The notes under the pieces are model-generated. The model made no database searches, had not been told where the DNA came from, and worked only from the letters and a program-made list of their open reading frames with translations. DNA of 64,000 bases from Streptomyces sp. CB00316 (GTDB lineage: Bacteria; Actinomycetota; Actinomycetes; Streptomycetales; Streptomycetaceae), in contig NZ_LIXI01000002.1 of assembly GCF_001905595.1 (NCBI RefSeq), forward strand, positions 832,106-896,105. Direction: 5' to 3'. A program made the position numbers and the translations under genes. Shown one piece after another: positions 10,036-19,730 of this stretch (position 1 is its first letter; each line of letters opens with the position of its first letter).

Positions 10036-10857
10036 TCAGCCCCGCGGGTCCCAGCGGAACCACCGCTGCACAGCAAACACCGCGAACGCGGTCCAGGCCA
10101 GCGCCGCCACCCCGGCCGTGAGCAGGTCGCCGCCCTCCACACCGCCCAGCCAACCGTGCCGGATGAGGGTCATCACGCCGGTCAGCGGCAGCAGCTCGAA
10201 CACCGAGGCCAGGCCGTCCGGGAAGATGTCCAGCGGGACGAGGATCCCGGAGCCGAAGAGCGAGACGAAGAACAGCGGCAACGTGGTGAGCTGCGAGGTC
10301 TGGACCGTCCGGGTCACCGCGGAGGTCGCGGCCGCCAGGCCGGCCATCATCGCGAGACCCACCAGCAGCCCCGCCAGGAACAGCTCGGGCCGCTTCGGCG
10401 CACTCAGGTCGAAGGCCACCGCGCCGGCCGCGACCAGCAGGACGACCTGGAGGAGCGCCAGTGCGACGGCGGGCAGCGCGTTGGCGGCCAGGATCTCGCG
10501 GTCGGTGACCTCGCCGGTGCGCAGCCGCTTGAGGACGAGCTCCTCGCGCCGGGTGACGTACCCGGTGACGAGGGTCATGTAGACGACCTGGACCAGCACG
10601 ATGCCGATTCCGCCGGTGAGGGCGGCGCCCGCGATGGAGAGGCCGGTGCCGGCGAGGTCGATCTGCTGGAGCGAGGCCCGGATCGAGAAGATCATCACGA
10701 CCGGCAGCACCAGGGCGACGAAGATCGCGGACCGGTTGCGGACCAGCAGGATCAGCTCGGCGCGGGCGAGCGCGGTGAGCCGCCGCGCGGAGGCGGAGGC
10801 CTTCGAGGGGGATGCGGGGGAGCGGTCGGGGGCCGTGAGGGCGGTGGGCGTGGTCAT
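10036..10857 (-). CDS. ABC-2 type transporter permease
   Basis: 273 residues with about six membrane segments (for example SAIFVALVLPVVMIFSI near residue 45, LPAVALALLQVVLLVAAGAV, LFLAGLLVGLAMMAGLAAAT and ALAWTAFAVFAVQRWF at the C-terminus), the pattern of ABC2_membrane exporters. Its ATG overlaps the TGA of the ATPase gene by 4 bp (ATGA), so the two are translationally coupled. Probably exports a small molecule or lipid under control of the adjoining two-component system. No substrate can be read from the sequence. Confidence 0.92.
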   Translation of the reverse strand: MTTPTALTAPDRSPASPSKASASARRLTALARAELILLVRNRSAIFVALVLPVVMIFSIRASLQQIDLAGTGLSIAGAALTGGIGIVLVQVVYMTLVTGYVTRREELVLKRLRTGEVTDREILAANALPAVALALLQVVLLVAAGAVAFDLSAPKRPELFLAGLLVGLAMMAGLAAATSAVTRTVQTSQLTTLPLFFVSLFGSGILVPLDIFPDGLASVFELLPLTGVMTLIRHGWLGGVEGGDLLTAGVAALAWTAFAVFAVQRWFRWDPRG

Positions 10858-11876
10858 GCCGTCACCTTCTTCCTGGTCTCGTCCGTGGGCTCGGTCCCCG
10901 CCCGGCGCGGGTCGTCGGCGCGGGAGCGGAGCTGGGTGTTCGCGATCTGGAGGAACGCCTCCTCCAGGGAGGCGGAGCGGGCATCCAACCCGAGGAGCCG
11001 CACGCCCGACTCCCGGGCCCAGCGCAGCAGTTCGTGCAGGGACTCCTGGAGTTCGGAGGTACGGATCTCGATCCGCTGCCCCTCCGCCGCCGCCCGCAGC
11101 GAGAGCGGAAGGTGTCCTGCCGGTACGCCGTCGGGCAGCGTGAACCTGATCCTGGCGGGCTGCGACGCGGTGACCTCGGCGGTCGTCCCGGCCGTCACGA
11201 TCCGCCCCTGGTGCATGATCGCCAGCCGGTCCGCGAGCGCCTCGGCCTCCTCCAGGTAGTGCGTGGTCAGCAGTACGGTCGTGCCGCCGTCCCGGAGCGT
11301 CCGGATCAGCTCCCAGGTGTCGCGCCGGCCCTCCGCGTCCAGCCCCGTCGTCGGCTCGTCCAGGAAGAGCACCTCGGGCCGCGAGGTCAGGGCCAGCGCC
11401 AGGTCCAGGCGCCGCTTCTCGCCGCCGGAGAGCTGCTTGACCCGCACCCCCGACCGGCTCGTGAGGTCGACCATCTCCAGGGCCTCGGCGGCGGGGCGGG
11501 CGCCGGTGGTGCACGCCGACCACATCCGCGCGGTCTCCATCACCGTGAGGTCGGAGGGGAAGCCGCCCTCCTGGAGCATCACCCCGGTCCGGGGCCGGAC
11601 GGCGGCGCGTTCGCGGTACGGGTCGTGGCCGAGCACCCTGATGGTCCCGGCGGTCGGGAGGGCCAGTCCCTCGAGGAGCTCCACGGTGGAGGTCTTGCCC
11701 GCGCCGTTCGTCCCGAGCAGGGCGAACAACTCGCCGCGGGCCACGGAGAAGGAGACCCCGGTAACGGCCTCGAAGCCGCCTTTGTAGCTGCGGCGGACCC
11801 CGTCCGCCGCGATCACCGTCTCCGCGTCTGCCGGGCCACCTGTCGTTCGGTCGCTGTGAAAGTCGTCGCTGGTCAT
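10854..11876 (-). CDS. ABC transporter ATP-binding protein, DrrA-like
   Basis: 340 residues. Walker A GTNGAGKTST is near residue 55, signature LSGGEKRRLDLALAL near 150, Walker B VLFLDEPTTGLD just after, and the H-loop in LLTTHYLEEAE. A C-terminal extension of about 110 residues follows the nucleotide-binding domain, as in daunorubicin-resistance DrrA-type exporters. First gene of the minus-strand operon ATPase-permease-kinase-regulator. A promoter-proximal inverted repeat lies 57 bp upstream of the start. Confidence 0.94.
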   Translation of the reverse strand: MTSDDFHSDRTTGGPADAETVIAADGVRRSYKGGFEAVTGVSFSVARGELFALLGTNGAGKTSTVELLEGLALPTAGTIRVLGHDPYRERAAVRPRTGVMLQEGGFPSDLTVMETARMWSACTTGARPAAEALEMVDLTSRSGVRVKQLSGGEKRRLDLALALTSRPEVLFLDEPTTGLDAEGRRDTWELIRTLRDGGTTVLLTTHYLEEAEALADRLAIMHQGRIVTAGTTAEVTASQPARIRFTLPDGVPAGHLPLSLRAAAEGQRIEIRTSELQESLHELLRWARESGVRLLGLDARSASLEEAFLQIANTQLRSRADDPRRAGTEPTDETRKKVTA

Positions 11877-11932
11877 GCTTCGAGCGTCTCCCCGGACCGG
11901 GCCCGCGAGCGGTGCGCGCTGTCACCACTGCT

Positions 11933-11948
11933 CATGACAAACGTCATG
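11933..11948. promoter_or_regulatory. Inverted repeat upstream of the ABC/two-component operon
   Basis: CATGAC-AAAC-GTCATG, 6-bp arms and 4-bp spacer, between the tRNA terminator and the ATPase gene. Position and symmetry fit an operator for the LuxR-type regulator encoded in the same operon. Assignment is inference. Confidence 0.45.
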
Positions 11949-11970
11949 GGAAAGGGACGGGGAGAAGAAC

Positions 11971-12007
11971 GACAAAGGCCCTGACCGAATCGGTCAGGGC
12001 CTTTGTC
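11971..12007 (-). terminator. Terminator of the tRNA-Gly unit
   Basis: Perfect 17-bp stem (11971-11987 with 11991-12007) and 3-base loop, immediately 3' of tRNA-Gly copy 2 on the minus strand. Confidence 0.85.
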
Positions 12008-12011
12008 TCTG

Positions 12012-12087
12012 TGGAGCGGACGACCAGGTTCGAACTGGCGACCTCAACCTTGGCAAGGTTGCGCTCTACCAACTGAGCTACGTCCGC
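12012..12087 (-). tRNA. tRNA-Gly (anticodon GCC), copy 2
   Basis: Identical over all 76 nt to the gene at 7936-8011, CCA encoded. Lies 79 bp downstream of the aberrant tRNA-Gly(UCC) on the same strand and is probably co-transcribed with it, ending at the hairpin 11971-12007. Confidence 0.97.
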
Positions 12088-12166
12088 AGTGCAGCCACTC
12101 GGCTTTCACCGGTGGAGCGAGCACTACTCTACCTGATCCAACGGAGTGGTCTGAAGAGTTGTGCAG

Positions 12167-12238
12167 AGCGGGTGACAGGAATTGCACACTGCGCCTTCCC
12201 CCTGGAAGGGGGATGTTCTACTACTGAACTACACCCGC
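12167..12238 (-). tRNA. Structurally aberrant tRNA-Gly (anticodon UCC)
   Basis: Minus-strand cloverleaf with perfect acceptor GCGGGTG/CACCCGC, D-stem GTTC/GAAC and anticodon stem TCCCC/GGGGA with loop CTTCCAG, so the anticodon is UCC. Two normally invariant features are missing. The D-loop is AGTAGTA with no GG pair (positions 18-19). The T-arm has one extra base (a bulged T in GCAG-T-G) and its loop begins TGCAA instead of TTCRA, so GTPsiC becomes GUGC. The D-loop/T-loop contact is therefore lost on both sides together. CCA is not encoded, unlike the neighbouring GCC copies. Likely expressed, but decoding competence is doubtful; see findings. Confidence 0.8.
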
Positions 12239-12446
12239 ACGCGGCTCGGGATCCGGCCTTTCGGCCTCGCCCCTCGGCGTGCTCCAGACTCTAGCCGACC
12301 TGCGGGGGTGTCGCGCAAGTCGGCTCCCGGCGGGTCTCCCGGAGCGGGTCGCCGGCCGGCTCCCCGGACCCCGGTCCCGCTCCTGCGTACCCCGCCCGCA
12401 CCCCGCCTGACGGAGCGTCCGCCGCTCGGAGCATCCAGCTCCTGGG

Positions 12447-12473
12447 GCGTCCGCCGCCCCGGAGGGCGGACGC
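12447..12473 (-). terminator. Terminator downstream of lsrL
   Basis: 9-bp perfect stem (12447-12455 with 12465-12473), 14 bp beyond the stop codon of the Lsr2-type gene. The rest of 12239-12486 holds nothing I recognise. Confidence 0.65.
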
Positions 12474-12486
12474 TCATGCCCCCGGC

Positions 12487-12822
12487 TCAGTCCGCCGCGT
12501 TGAACGCCTCGTAGACCTTCTTCGGGATCCGGCCGCGGGCCGGCACCTCCATCCGGTGCGAGCGGGCCCAGGCGCGGACGGCCGCGGGGTCCGGGGCGAG
12601 GGAGGTGTGGTGGTACGAGGCGGGGGTCCTGCCGTGCTTACTGGCATTTGTCTGCTTTCGGCCGGCCGCCACGTAAGGGGCCAGAGCCTTCCGCAGTTTC
12701 TTCGCGTTGGCGGGATTGAGGTCGATCTCGTACGTCTTCCCGTCCAGGGCGAAGGTGACCGTTTCCGCCGCTGTTCCCCCGTCGAGGTCGTCGGAGAGCG
12801 TAACCACTACGCGCTGGGCCAC
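12487..12822 (-). CDS. lsrL: Lsr2-family nucleoid-associated protein (LsrL-type paralogue)
   Basis: 111 residues. N-terminal dimerisation domain opens MAQRVVVTLSDDLDGG, with TFALDGKTYEIDLN and KLRKALAPYVAAGR. The C-terminal DNA-binding domain ends VRAWARSHRMEVPARGRIPK, with the AT-hook-like RGR that inserts into the minor groove. Lsr2 proteins bind AT-rich DNA and silence horizontally acquired and biosynthetic genes. The position next to purSQL matches the second Streptomyces paralogue, which I recall as LsrL; the symbol rests on that. Start GTG 12822 is preceded by GGAAAGGA. The linker (QTNASKHGRTPASYHH) differs from canonical Lsr2. Confidence 0.88.
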   Translation of the reverse strand: MAQRVVVTLSDDLDGGTAAETVTFALDGKTYEIDLNPANAKKLRKALAPYVAAGRKQTNASKHGRTPASYHHTSLAPDPAAVRAWARSHRMEVPARGRIPKKVYEAFNAAD

Positions 12823-13244
12823 GGATATCGGTCCTTTCCTACGGCCTCGGCGCGTCGGACGTGCGCCGGTGGGCCGGCCTTCCGGCTGTTAGGCGGATAC
12901 GGATCGACTGCTGTCGACTGTTCCGGTGTTCCCGGGGCAATGCTGCTTTCCCCGGTAATCATTTGTACAGCGGTGGGTGCCGCATTGTGAAGCCCAGCCA
13001 ATTACATCCGCGTGTCCGTGCGCAATCCGGCGCATGATTTTTTCCCAGGACTTTTCCCGCATGTTGTCACGGCCGATATCCCGGCGTGATCTGCGCCGAG
13101 CCCTCCCCCTCTCCTCCGTCACGCCCGTTCCGTCCGATATCTACTCGCGTAGAATTTTCGGCCAGGTACGCTGAGTGGACCCGCGGGGGTCTGGGGAACC
13201 CCCCGGAGAGACAGCCGCACCACACCACCACACCGGGAGTGCCA
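12823..13244. promoter_or_regulatory. Divergent intergenic region, lsrL and purSQL promoters
   Basis: 422 bp without a supported gene and visibly less GC-rich than the genes around it, notably 12940-13060. For purSQL a -10 TAGAAT (13150-13155) with a TTCCGT-like -35 16 bp upstream is plausible. It follows a small palindrome (TCTAC-TCGC-GTAGA) that could serve as an operator. I could not assign the lsrL promoter. Confidence 0.4.
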
Positions 13245-13496
13245 GTGGCACGCGTCGTAGTCGACGTCATGCTCAAGCCGGAGATCCTCGACCCGCAGGG
13301 ACAGGCGGTGCAGCGTGCGCTGCCCCGTCTCGGCTTTGAGGGAATCGCGGACGTTCGTCAGGGAAAGCGTTTCGAGCTGGAGGTCGAGGGGCCGGTGGAC
13401 GACGCCGCCCTCGCCCGGATTAACGAGATGGCCGAGACCTTCCTCGCCAACACCGTCATCGAGGACTTCGTCGTGAGGGTGGAGGAGGAGAAGTGA
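13245..13496 (+). CDS. purS: Phosphoribosylformylglycinamidine synthase subunit PurS
   Basis: 83 residues, the small bridging subunit of the PurSQL form of FGAR amidotransferase. The family pattern is complete: [16 protein letters not shown], then [21 protein letters not shown] and an acidic C-terminus. GTG 13245 chosen by homology (VARVVVDVM) with CGGGAG 6-11 bp upstream; the frame continues upstream to 13086 but that part is Pro/Ser-rich and non-homologous. Its stop overlaps the purQ start by 4 bp (GTGA). Confidence 0.95.
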   Translation: MARVVVDVMLKPEILDPQGQAVQRALPRLGFEGIADVRQGKRFELEVEGPVDDAALARINEMAETFLANTVIEDFVVRVEEEK

Positions 13497-14169
13497 CCAC
13501 CCGTATCGGCGTCGTCACTTTTCCCGGCACCCTCGACGATCAGGACGCTCTGCGGGCTGTCCGGATCGCGGGCGCGGAGCCCGTGTCGCTGTGGCACCGC
13601 GACAAGGACCTGCACCAGGTCGACGCGGTCGTCCTGGCCGGCGGTTTCTCCTACGGGGACTACCTGCGGGCCGGCGCGATCTCGCGCTTCTCGCCGGTGA
13701 TGGAGCCGCTCATCGAGCAGGCGAAGGCCGGTATGCCGGTCCTCGGCATCTGCAACGGCTTCCAGATCCTGACCGAGGCGCACCTGCTGCCCGGCGCGAT
13801 GCTGCGCAACAACCACCTGCACTTCATCTGCCGCGACCAGAGCCTGCGGGTGGAGAACGCGGAGACCGCCTGGACCTCGGACTACAGCGCCGGCCAGGAG
13901 ATCAAGGTCCCGCTCAAGAACATGGACGGCCGGTACACCGCCGACGAGCGCACGCTCGACGAGCTGGAGGCCGAGGGCCGCGTCGCCTTCCGCTACCTGG
14001 ACGGCAACCCCAACGGCTCGCTCCGTGACATCGCGGGCATCACCAACGCCGCGGGCAACATCGTCGGCTTGATGCCGCACCCGGAGCACGCCGTGGAGCC
14101 GCTCATCGGCACCGGCCGCACCGACGGCCTCGGTTTCTTCACCTCGATCATCAAGAAGCTGGTCAACGC

Positions 14170-14173
<4 letters not shown>
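13493..14173 (+). CDS. purQ: Phosphoribosylformylglycinamidine synthase subunit PurQ (glutaminase)
   Basis: 226 residues, class I glutamine amidotransferase providing ammonia to PurL. The nucleophile elbow GICNGFQ is near residue 85, and the catalytic His and Glu occur in the C-terminal MPHPEHAVE. Overlaps purS (GTGA) and purL (ATGA), so all three subunits are translationally coupled, as expected for a stoichiometric complex. The ribosome binding site GGAGGAGGAG lies within purS. Confidence 0.97.
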
Positions 14174-16419
<2,246 letters not shown>

Positions 16420-16436
16420 GCCCGCGTGTCGTCCGA

Positions 16437-16466
16437 GCCCCCGCCCGGGCCATCCGGGCGGGGGCT
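16437..16466 (+). terminator. Terminator of purSQL operon
   Basis: GC-rich hairpin, arms AGCCCCGCCCGG and CCGGGCGGGGGCT with one bulged G, 17 bp after the purL stop. Confidence 0.75.
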
Positions 16467-16510
16467 TCGGCGTTCTCTCGGACTCTTCTTCGAAGCCGTC
16501 GCGAACTCTC

Positions 16511-16546
16511 TTGATAGAAATTACGTAATTACGTAAGGTTGGTGTC
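16511..16546 (+). promoter_or_regulatory. Leaderless promoter with 16-bp palindromic operator
   Basis: -35 TTGATA (16511-16516), 17-bp spacer, -10 TAAGGT (16534-16539), then 7 bases to the ATG at 16547. The perfect palindrome TTACGTAATTACGTAA (16521-16536) fills the spacer and overlaps the -10 box. It is strikingly AT-rich for this genome. The layout fits autorepression by the ArsR-type regulator encoded directly downstream. Confidence 0.75.
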
Positions 16547-17098
16547 ATGGAGCTGGAGAGGCGGGTCGCCGAGCTGGAGAGGCGGCTCACGGCGCTGGAG
16601 CGGCAGGACCGAGAGTCCCCCCGCCTGGGCGACGGCGACTTCTGGGCGCTGGACGGGCTGAAGCAGCAGCTCGCCGGTGTCGGGGAGGCCGGGGCCGACG
16701 GGGGAGTGCTCTTCACCGGCGCGGTCCGGCTGCCCACCGGCGAGAGTTACGAGTGGCAGTACGGCGCCCTCGCCGGCGCCCTGCTCACAGGGCCTCTGCC
16801 CGAGGGGGAGGGTCCAGCGGATGAGTGCCGACCCGACGACGCGTCGGCGACGGCGGACTCACTCGCCGCGCTCGGCCACCCGGTACGGCTGCGCCTGCTC
16901 CGCGAGATCCTCGGCGGCCGCCGTACCGCCGCCGAACTGGCCGCACTCGACGCGGTCGGCACCACCGGCCAGATCTACCACCACCTGCGCCAGCTGACCG
17001 GCGCGGGCTGGCTGCACACCACCGGCCGCGGCCGGTACGAGGTGCCGGCCGCCCGGGTGGTGCCGCTGCTGGTGGTGCTGACGGCGGCGCGGCCCTGA
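16547..17098 (+). CDS. ArsR-family winged-helix transcriptional regulator
   Basis: 183 residues. A short coiled N-terminus (MELERRVAELERRLTALERQ) precedes an unassigned region of about 80 residues and an ArsR-type winged helix at about 100-175: LAALGHPVRLRLLREILGG, the recognition-helix region TTGQIYHHLRQLTGAGWLH, and the wing GRGRYEVPA. No cysteine-rich metal site is visible, so a non-metal ligand or pure DNA sensor is more likely than arsenite sensing. The start is fixed by the leaderless promoter. An M23 peptidase gene follows 33 bp downstream and may be its partner or target. Confidence 0.85.
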   Translation: MELERRVAELERRLTALERQDRESPRLGDGDFWALDGLKQQLAGVGEAGADGGVLFTGAVRLPTGESYEWQYGALAGALLTGPLPEGEGPADECRPDDASATADSLAALGHPVRLRLLREILGGRRTAAELAALDAVGTTGQIYHHLRQLTGAGWLHTTGRGRYEVPAARVVPLLVVLTAARP

Positions 17099-17131
17099 CC
17101 GGAACGACCGACACGACGCCATGGGGGAGAC

Positions 17132-17983
17132 ATGTCCGTCCGCACCGTCCTCGCGACCGCCCTGCGACTGTCCTGGCTGGTCCTGATCGCGCTGGTGGTC
17201 AGCGAGTTCTTCACGGATCTGCCCGGACCGGGGTGGGTGACCACCCTGCTGCCCGCCGGGGTCGTCCTCGTCCTCATGGTGGCCGTGATGACCCTGCAGG
17301 CCCGGGCCGCCGCACCCCGGCGCGAACCGCGCGACCCGGTCGAGGTCGCCCCACCGGTGACCGGCCGCTGGACGGCCCTCAACAGTCCGGCCGACAAGGT
17401 GCCGAGCCACGGGACGCACATCTACGGGCAGACGTACGCGATCGACATCGTGGCCGAGCGGGAGGAAGGGGGCGGTGAGGCCTCGGCCCGCCCCCGGTTC
17501 CGGTGGCTCTGGCCGCTCTTCCGCCGCAACCGCGTCTTCCCGGCCTTCGGCGCCCCGCTGCTCGCGGTGGCCGACGCCACCGTCGTCCGGGCGAGCGACG
17601 GCCAGCGCGACCACCTGAGCCGCAACTCGCTGCCCGCGCTCGCCTACCTGATGCTCATCGAGGGGAACGTCCGCTCGATCGTCGGTGCGCACCGGGTCAT
17701 CGGCAACCACGTGATCCTCGACCTCGGCGACGGGACGTACGCCGTCTACGCCCACGCACAGCGCGGCTCGCTCCGGGTGAAGGCCGGGGACACAGTCCGG
17801 GCCGGGCAGCCGATCGCGCGTTGCGGCAACTCCGGGAACACCACCGAGCCCCACCTCCACTTCCACCTGATGGACGGCCCGGACCTCGATGCGGCCCGGG
17901 GCGTCCCGTTCACCTGGCGCGGCCTCGAACTGCCGGCGAACGGCGAGACGTTCACCGTCGCGGACCGGGCCGAAGGGGTCTGA
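17132..17983 (+). CDS. Membrane-anchored M23 (LytM-type) peptidase
   Basis: 283 residues. Two N-terminal hydrophobic segments (about 5-30 and 35-55) anchor the protein; the C-terminal M23 domain is predicted to face the wall. Zinc ligands and catalytic residues can be placed: SHGTHIYGQTYAIDI (H and D), YAVYAHAQ (H) and the hallmark EPHLHFHLMD. All are present, so it is probably active. GGGGGAGAC lies 6-14 bp before the ATG. Downstream of the ArsR gene by 33 bp and probably in its operon. Confidence 0.85.
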   Translation: MSVRTVLATALRLSWLVLIALVVSEFFTDLPGPGWVTTLLPAGVVLVLMVAVMTLQARAAAPRREPRDPVEVAPPVTGRWTALNSPADKVPSHGTHIYGQTYAIDIVAEREEGGGEASARPRFRWLWPLFRRNRVFPAFGAPLLAVADATVVRASDGQRDHLSRNSLPALAYLMLIEGNVRSIVGAHRVIGNHVILDLGDGTYAVYAHAQRGSLRVKAGDTVRAGQPIARCGNSGNTTEPHLHFHLMDGPDLDAARGVPFTWRGLELPANGETFTVADRAEGV

Positions 17984-18014
17984 CCGAACGGTGTCCATGG
18001 GGCCGGTTAGCGGT

Positions 18015-18027
18015 TAACCTCGGCACC
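18015..18027 (+). promoter_or_regulatory. -10 element, leaderless promoter
   Basis: TAACCT at 18015-18020, then 7 bases to ATG 18028, no Shine-Dalgarno. Same geometry as at 2029, 16534, 20060, 42031 and 63048. Confidence 0.45.
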
Positions 18028-18831
18028 ATGCCTCCGGCCAAGAAGCGCCCACGCGCCTACGATTACCTCAAGACCCAGGCGGCGGTGCTCGCCCAGTTCG
18101 CCCATGTCCACGATGCCGTAAGGACTTTGACGCCTGATCAGCTCGCCCGGCCGACCCGGCTCGGCGACTGGACGGTCCGCGAGCTGGCCGTGCACGTCGC
18201 GACGGGATTCGTCGGCATCAGCCAGGCCCTGGCCCCTCCGGAGCCGCCCGGTTCCCAGCCCGAGGTGACCCTGCTGGGCTATCCCTCGGTCACCGCCCCG
18301 TTCGCCGCCTGGGTCGCCGAGGACGCCGAGAAGGTGGCGGCCGACCGCCCCGACCTCACCGCGCTGTTCGAGGAGGTGGAGACGGAGGTCACCGCCGCCG
18401 TCCCGGCCTCGGGCACGGGGGAGCGGCTGGTGGCCGCCGTGGTCGGCTCCATGCGGCTGACCGACTTCCTGGTCACCCGGGCCGTCGAACTGGTCGTCCA
18501 CACGGACGATCTGAACGAGGCGCTCGGCTCGGATGTTCCGCTCGACCGGCAGGCGCTGGCCGCCTGTACCCGGATGCTGGTGGACACGCTCGCGGACCGG
18601 GCGCCCGGCGGCTCGGTCGAGGTGCGCGTCCCGCCGTTCGCGGTGGTCCAGTGCATCGGCGGGCCCCAGCACACCCGGGGTACCCCGCCCAACGTCGTGG
18701 AGACCGACCCGCTGACCTGGATCCGGCTCGCCACCGGGCGTACGGAGTGGGCGCGGGCCCTGGCGGACGCCGAGGTCAGTGCGAGCGGCGAGCGCGCCGA
18801 TCTCGGCGCGTTGCTGCCCTTGATGGGCTGA
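18028..18831 (+). CDS. Maleylpyruvate-isomerase/DinB-fold mycothiol-type protein with sterol-carrier-like C-terminus
   Basis: 267 residues. The N-terminal four-helix DinB/MDMPI domain shows the family motif LGDWTVRELAVHVATG (His ligand) and a later VELVVHTDDL (second His), which together form the metal site of mycothiol-dependent enzymes. The C-terminal 90 residues (SVEVRVPPFAVVQCIGG; PLTWIRLATGR) match the SCP2-like domain commonly fused to it in actinomycetes. The substrate is unknown. Start chosen from the leaderless promoter. Confidence 0.8.
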   Translation: MPPAKKRPRAYDYLKTQAAVLAQFAHVHDAVRTLTPDQLARPTRLGDWTVRELAVHVATGFVGISQALAPPEPPGSQPEVTLLGYPSVTAPFAAWVAEDAEKVAADRPDLTALFEEVETEVTAAVPASGTGERLVAAVVGSMRLTDFLVTRAVELVVHTDDLNEALGSDVPLDRQALAACTRMLVDTLADRAPGGSVEVRVPPFAVVQCIGGPQHTRGTPPNVVETDPLTWIRLATGRTEWARALADAEVSASGERADLGALLPLMG

Positions 18832-18881
18832 GGGACACCGGGCGACGGAACCGGATCGGGGGCCCGGCCCGTCCCATCGCC

Positions 18882-19730
18882 ATGCACACACAACGTATGG
18901 CAGTCAGCGTCAGCGTCCTGGCCCTCCTCACCCTCGCCGCCTGCGGTACGGAGTCGGGTTCCGGCTCCGGCTCCGGTGACGGCAGCGACACCGTGCAGAG
19001 CGATGTGCCCGTCACGGGGGTGGCCTGGAGCGTCGACTCCATGACCGTCGGCGGGAGGAAGACCGAGGCCCCGGAGGGCTCCCGGCTGGAGTTCGACCCG
19101 AAGGGCCGGGCCAAGGCCGGCTTCGGGTGCAACCACATCAGCGCGGACTCCCGGGTGGAGGGCGACCGGATCACCCTGGCCGAGCCCGTCTCCACGCAGA
19201 TGGCGTGCGACGAGAAGACCGAGAAGTTCGAGAAGGCCGCCCTCGCCGCGATGGACGGCGAACTCACCGCGAAGGTCTTCGGCGAGAAGCTGACCCTCAC
19301 CACCGAGGGCGGCGACACCTTCGCGCTCAGCGAGGAGAAGCCGGCCGACCTGGTCGGCACCCGGTGGGCGGTGACCACCCTGCTCAGCGGCGGGACGGCG
19401 ACCTCCGTGCCCGCCGGCCTCCCGAAGGAGCGGGTGCCCCACCTGACCTTCGGCGAGGACGGCACCGTGCACGGCAACTCCGGCTGCAACTCCTTCCACG
19501 GCAAGGCCGAGGTCAAGGGCTCCACGATCACCTTCGGCCCGCCGGCCGGCACCCGGAAGATGTGCCCGGAGGCGGAGATGGAGGTGGAGCGCGCGGTCCT
19601 CGCGGCCCTGGACGGCCCGGCGACGTACACGATCAAGGGCTCCACGCTCACCGTCACGTCGAAGGACGGCAAGGGCGTCGGCGCCACGGCCACCCCCGCG
19701 ACGGCCGAGGGCGCCCAGGAACACGGCTGA
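18882..19730 (+). CDS. Lipoprotein with two META (HslJ-like) domains
   Basis: 282 residues. Signal peptide MHTQRMAVSVSVLALLTLAAC has a clean lipobox LAAC (Cys near residue 21). A Gly/Ser linker leads to two tandem META domains: GVAWSVDSMTVGG...FGCNHISADSRV, and GTRWAVTTLLSGG...GNSGCNSFHGKAE, each with the typical GxN/SGCN core. HslJ-type proteins are envelope-associated and often stress-induced; function here is not established. The last residues are Thr/Ala-rich. Starts 50 bp after the preceding gene. Confidence 0.85.
   Translation: MHTQRMAVSVSVLALLTLAACGTESGSGSGSGDGSDTVQSDVPVTGVAWSVDSMTVGGRKTEAPEGSRLEFDPKGRAKAGFGCNHISADSRVEGDRITLAEPVSTQMACDEKTEKFEKAALAAMDGELTAKVFGEKLTLTTEGGDTFALSEEKPADLVGTRWAVTTLLSGGTATSVPAGLPKERVPHLTFGEDGTVHGNSGCNSFHGKAEVKGSTITFGPPAGTRKMCPEAEMEVERAVLAALDGPATYTIKGSTLTVTSKDGKGVGATATPATAEGAQEHG

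Noticed and set aside
12003..12227. 74-codon frame across the tRNA-Gly genes
   Set aside because: It runs through two tRNA genes; composition explained by them.
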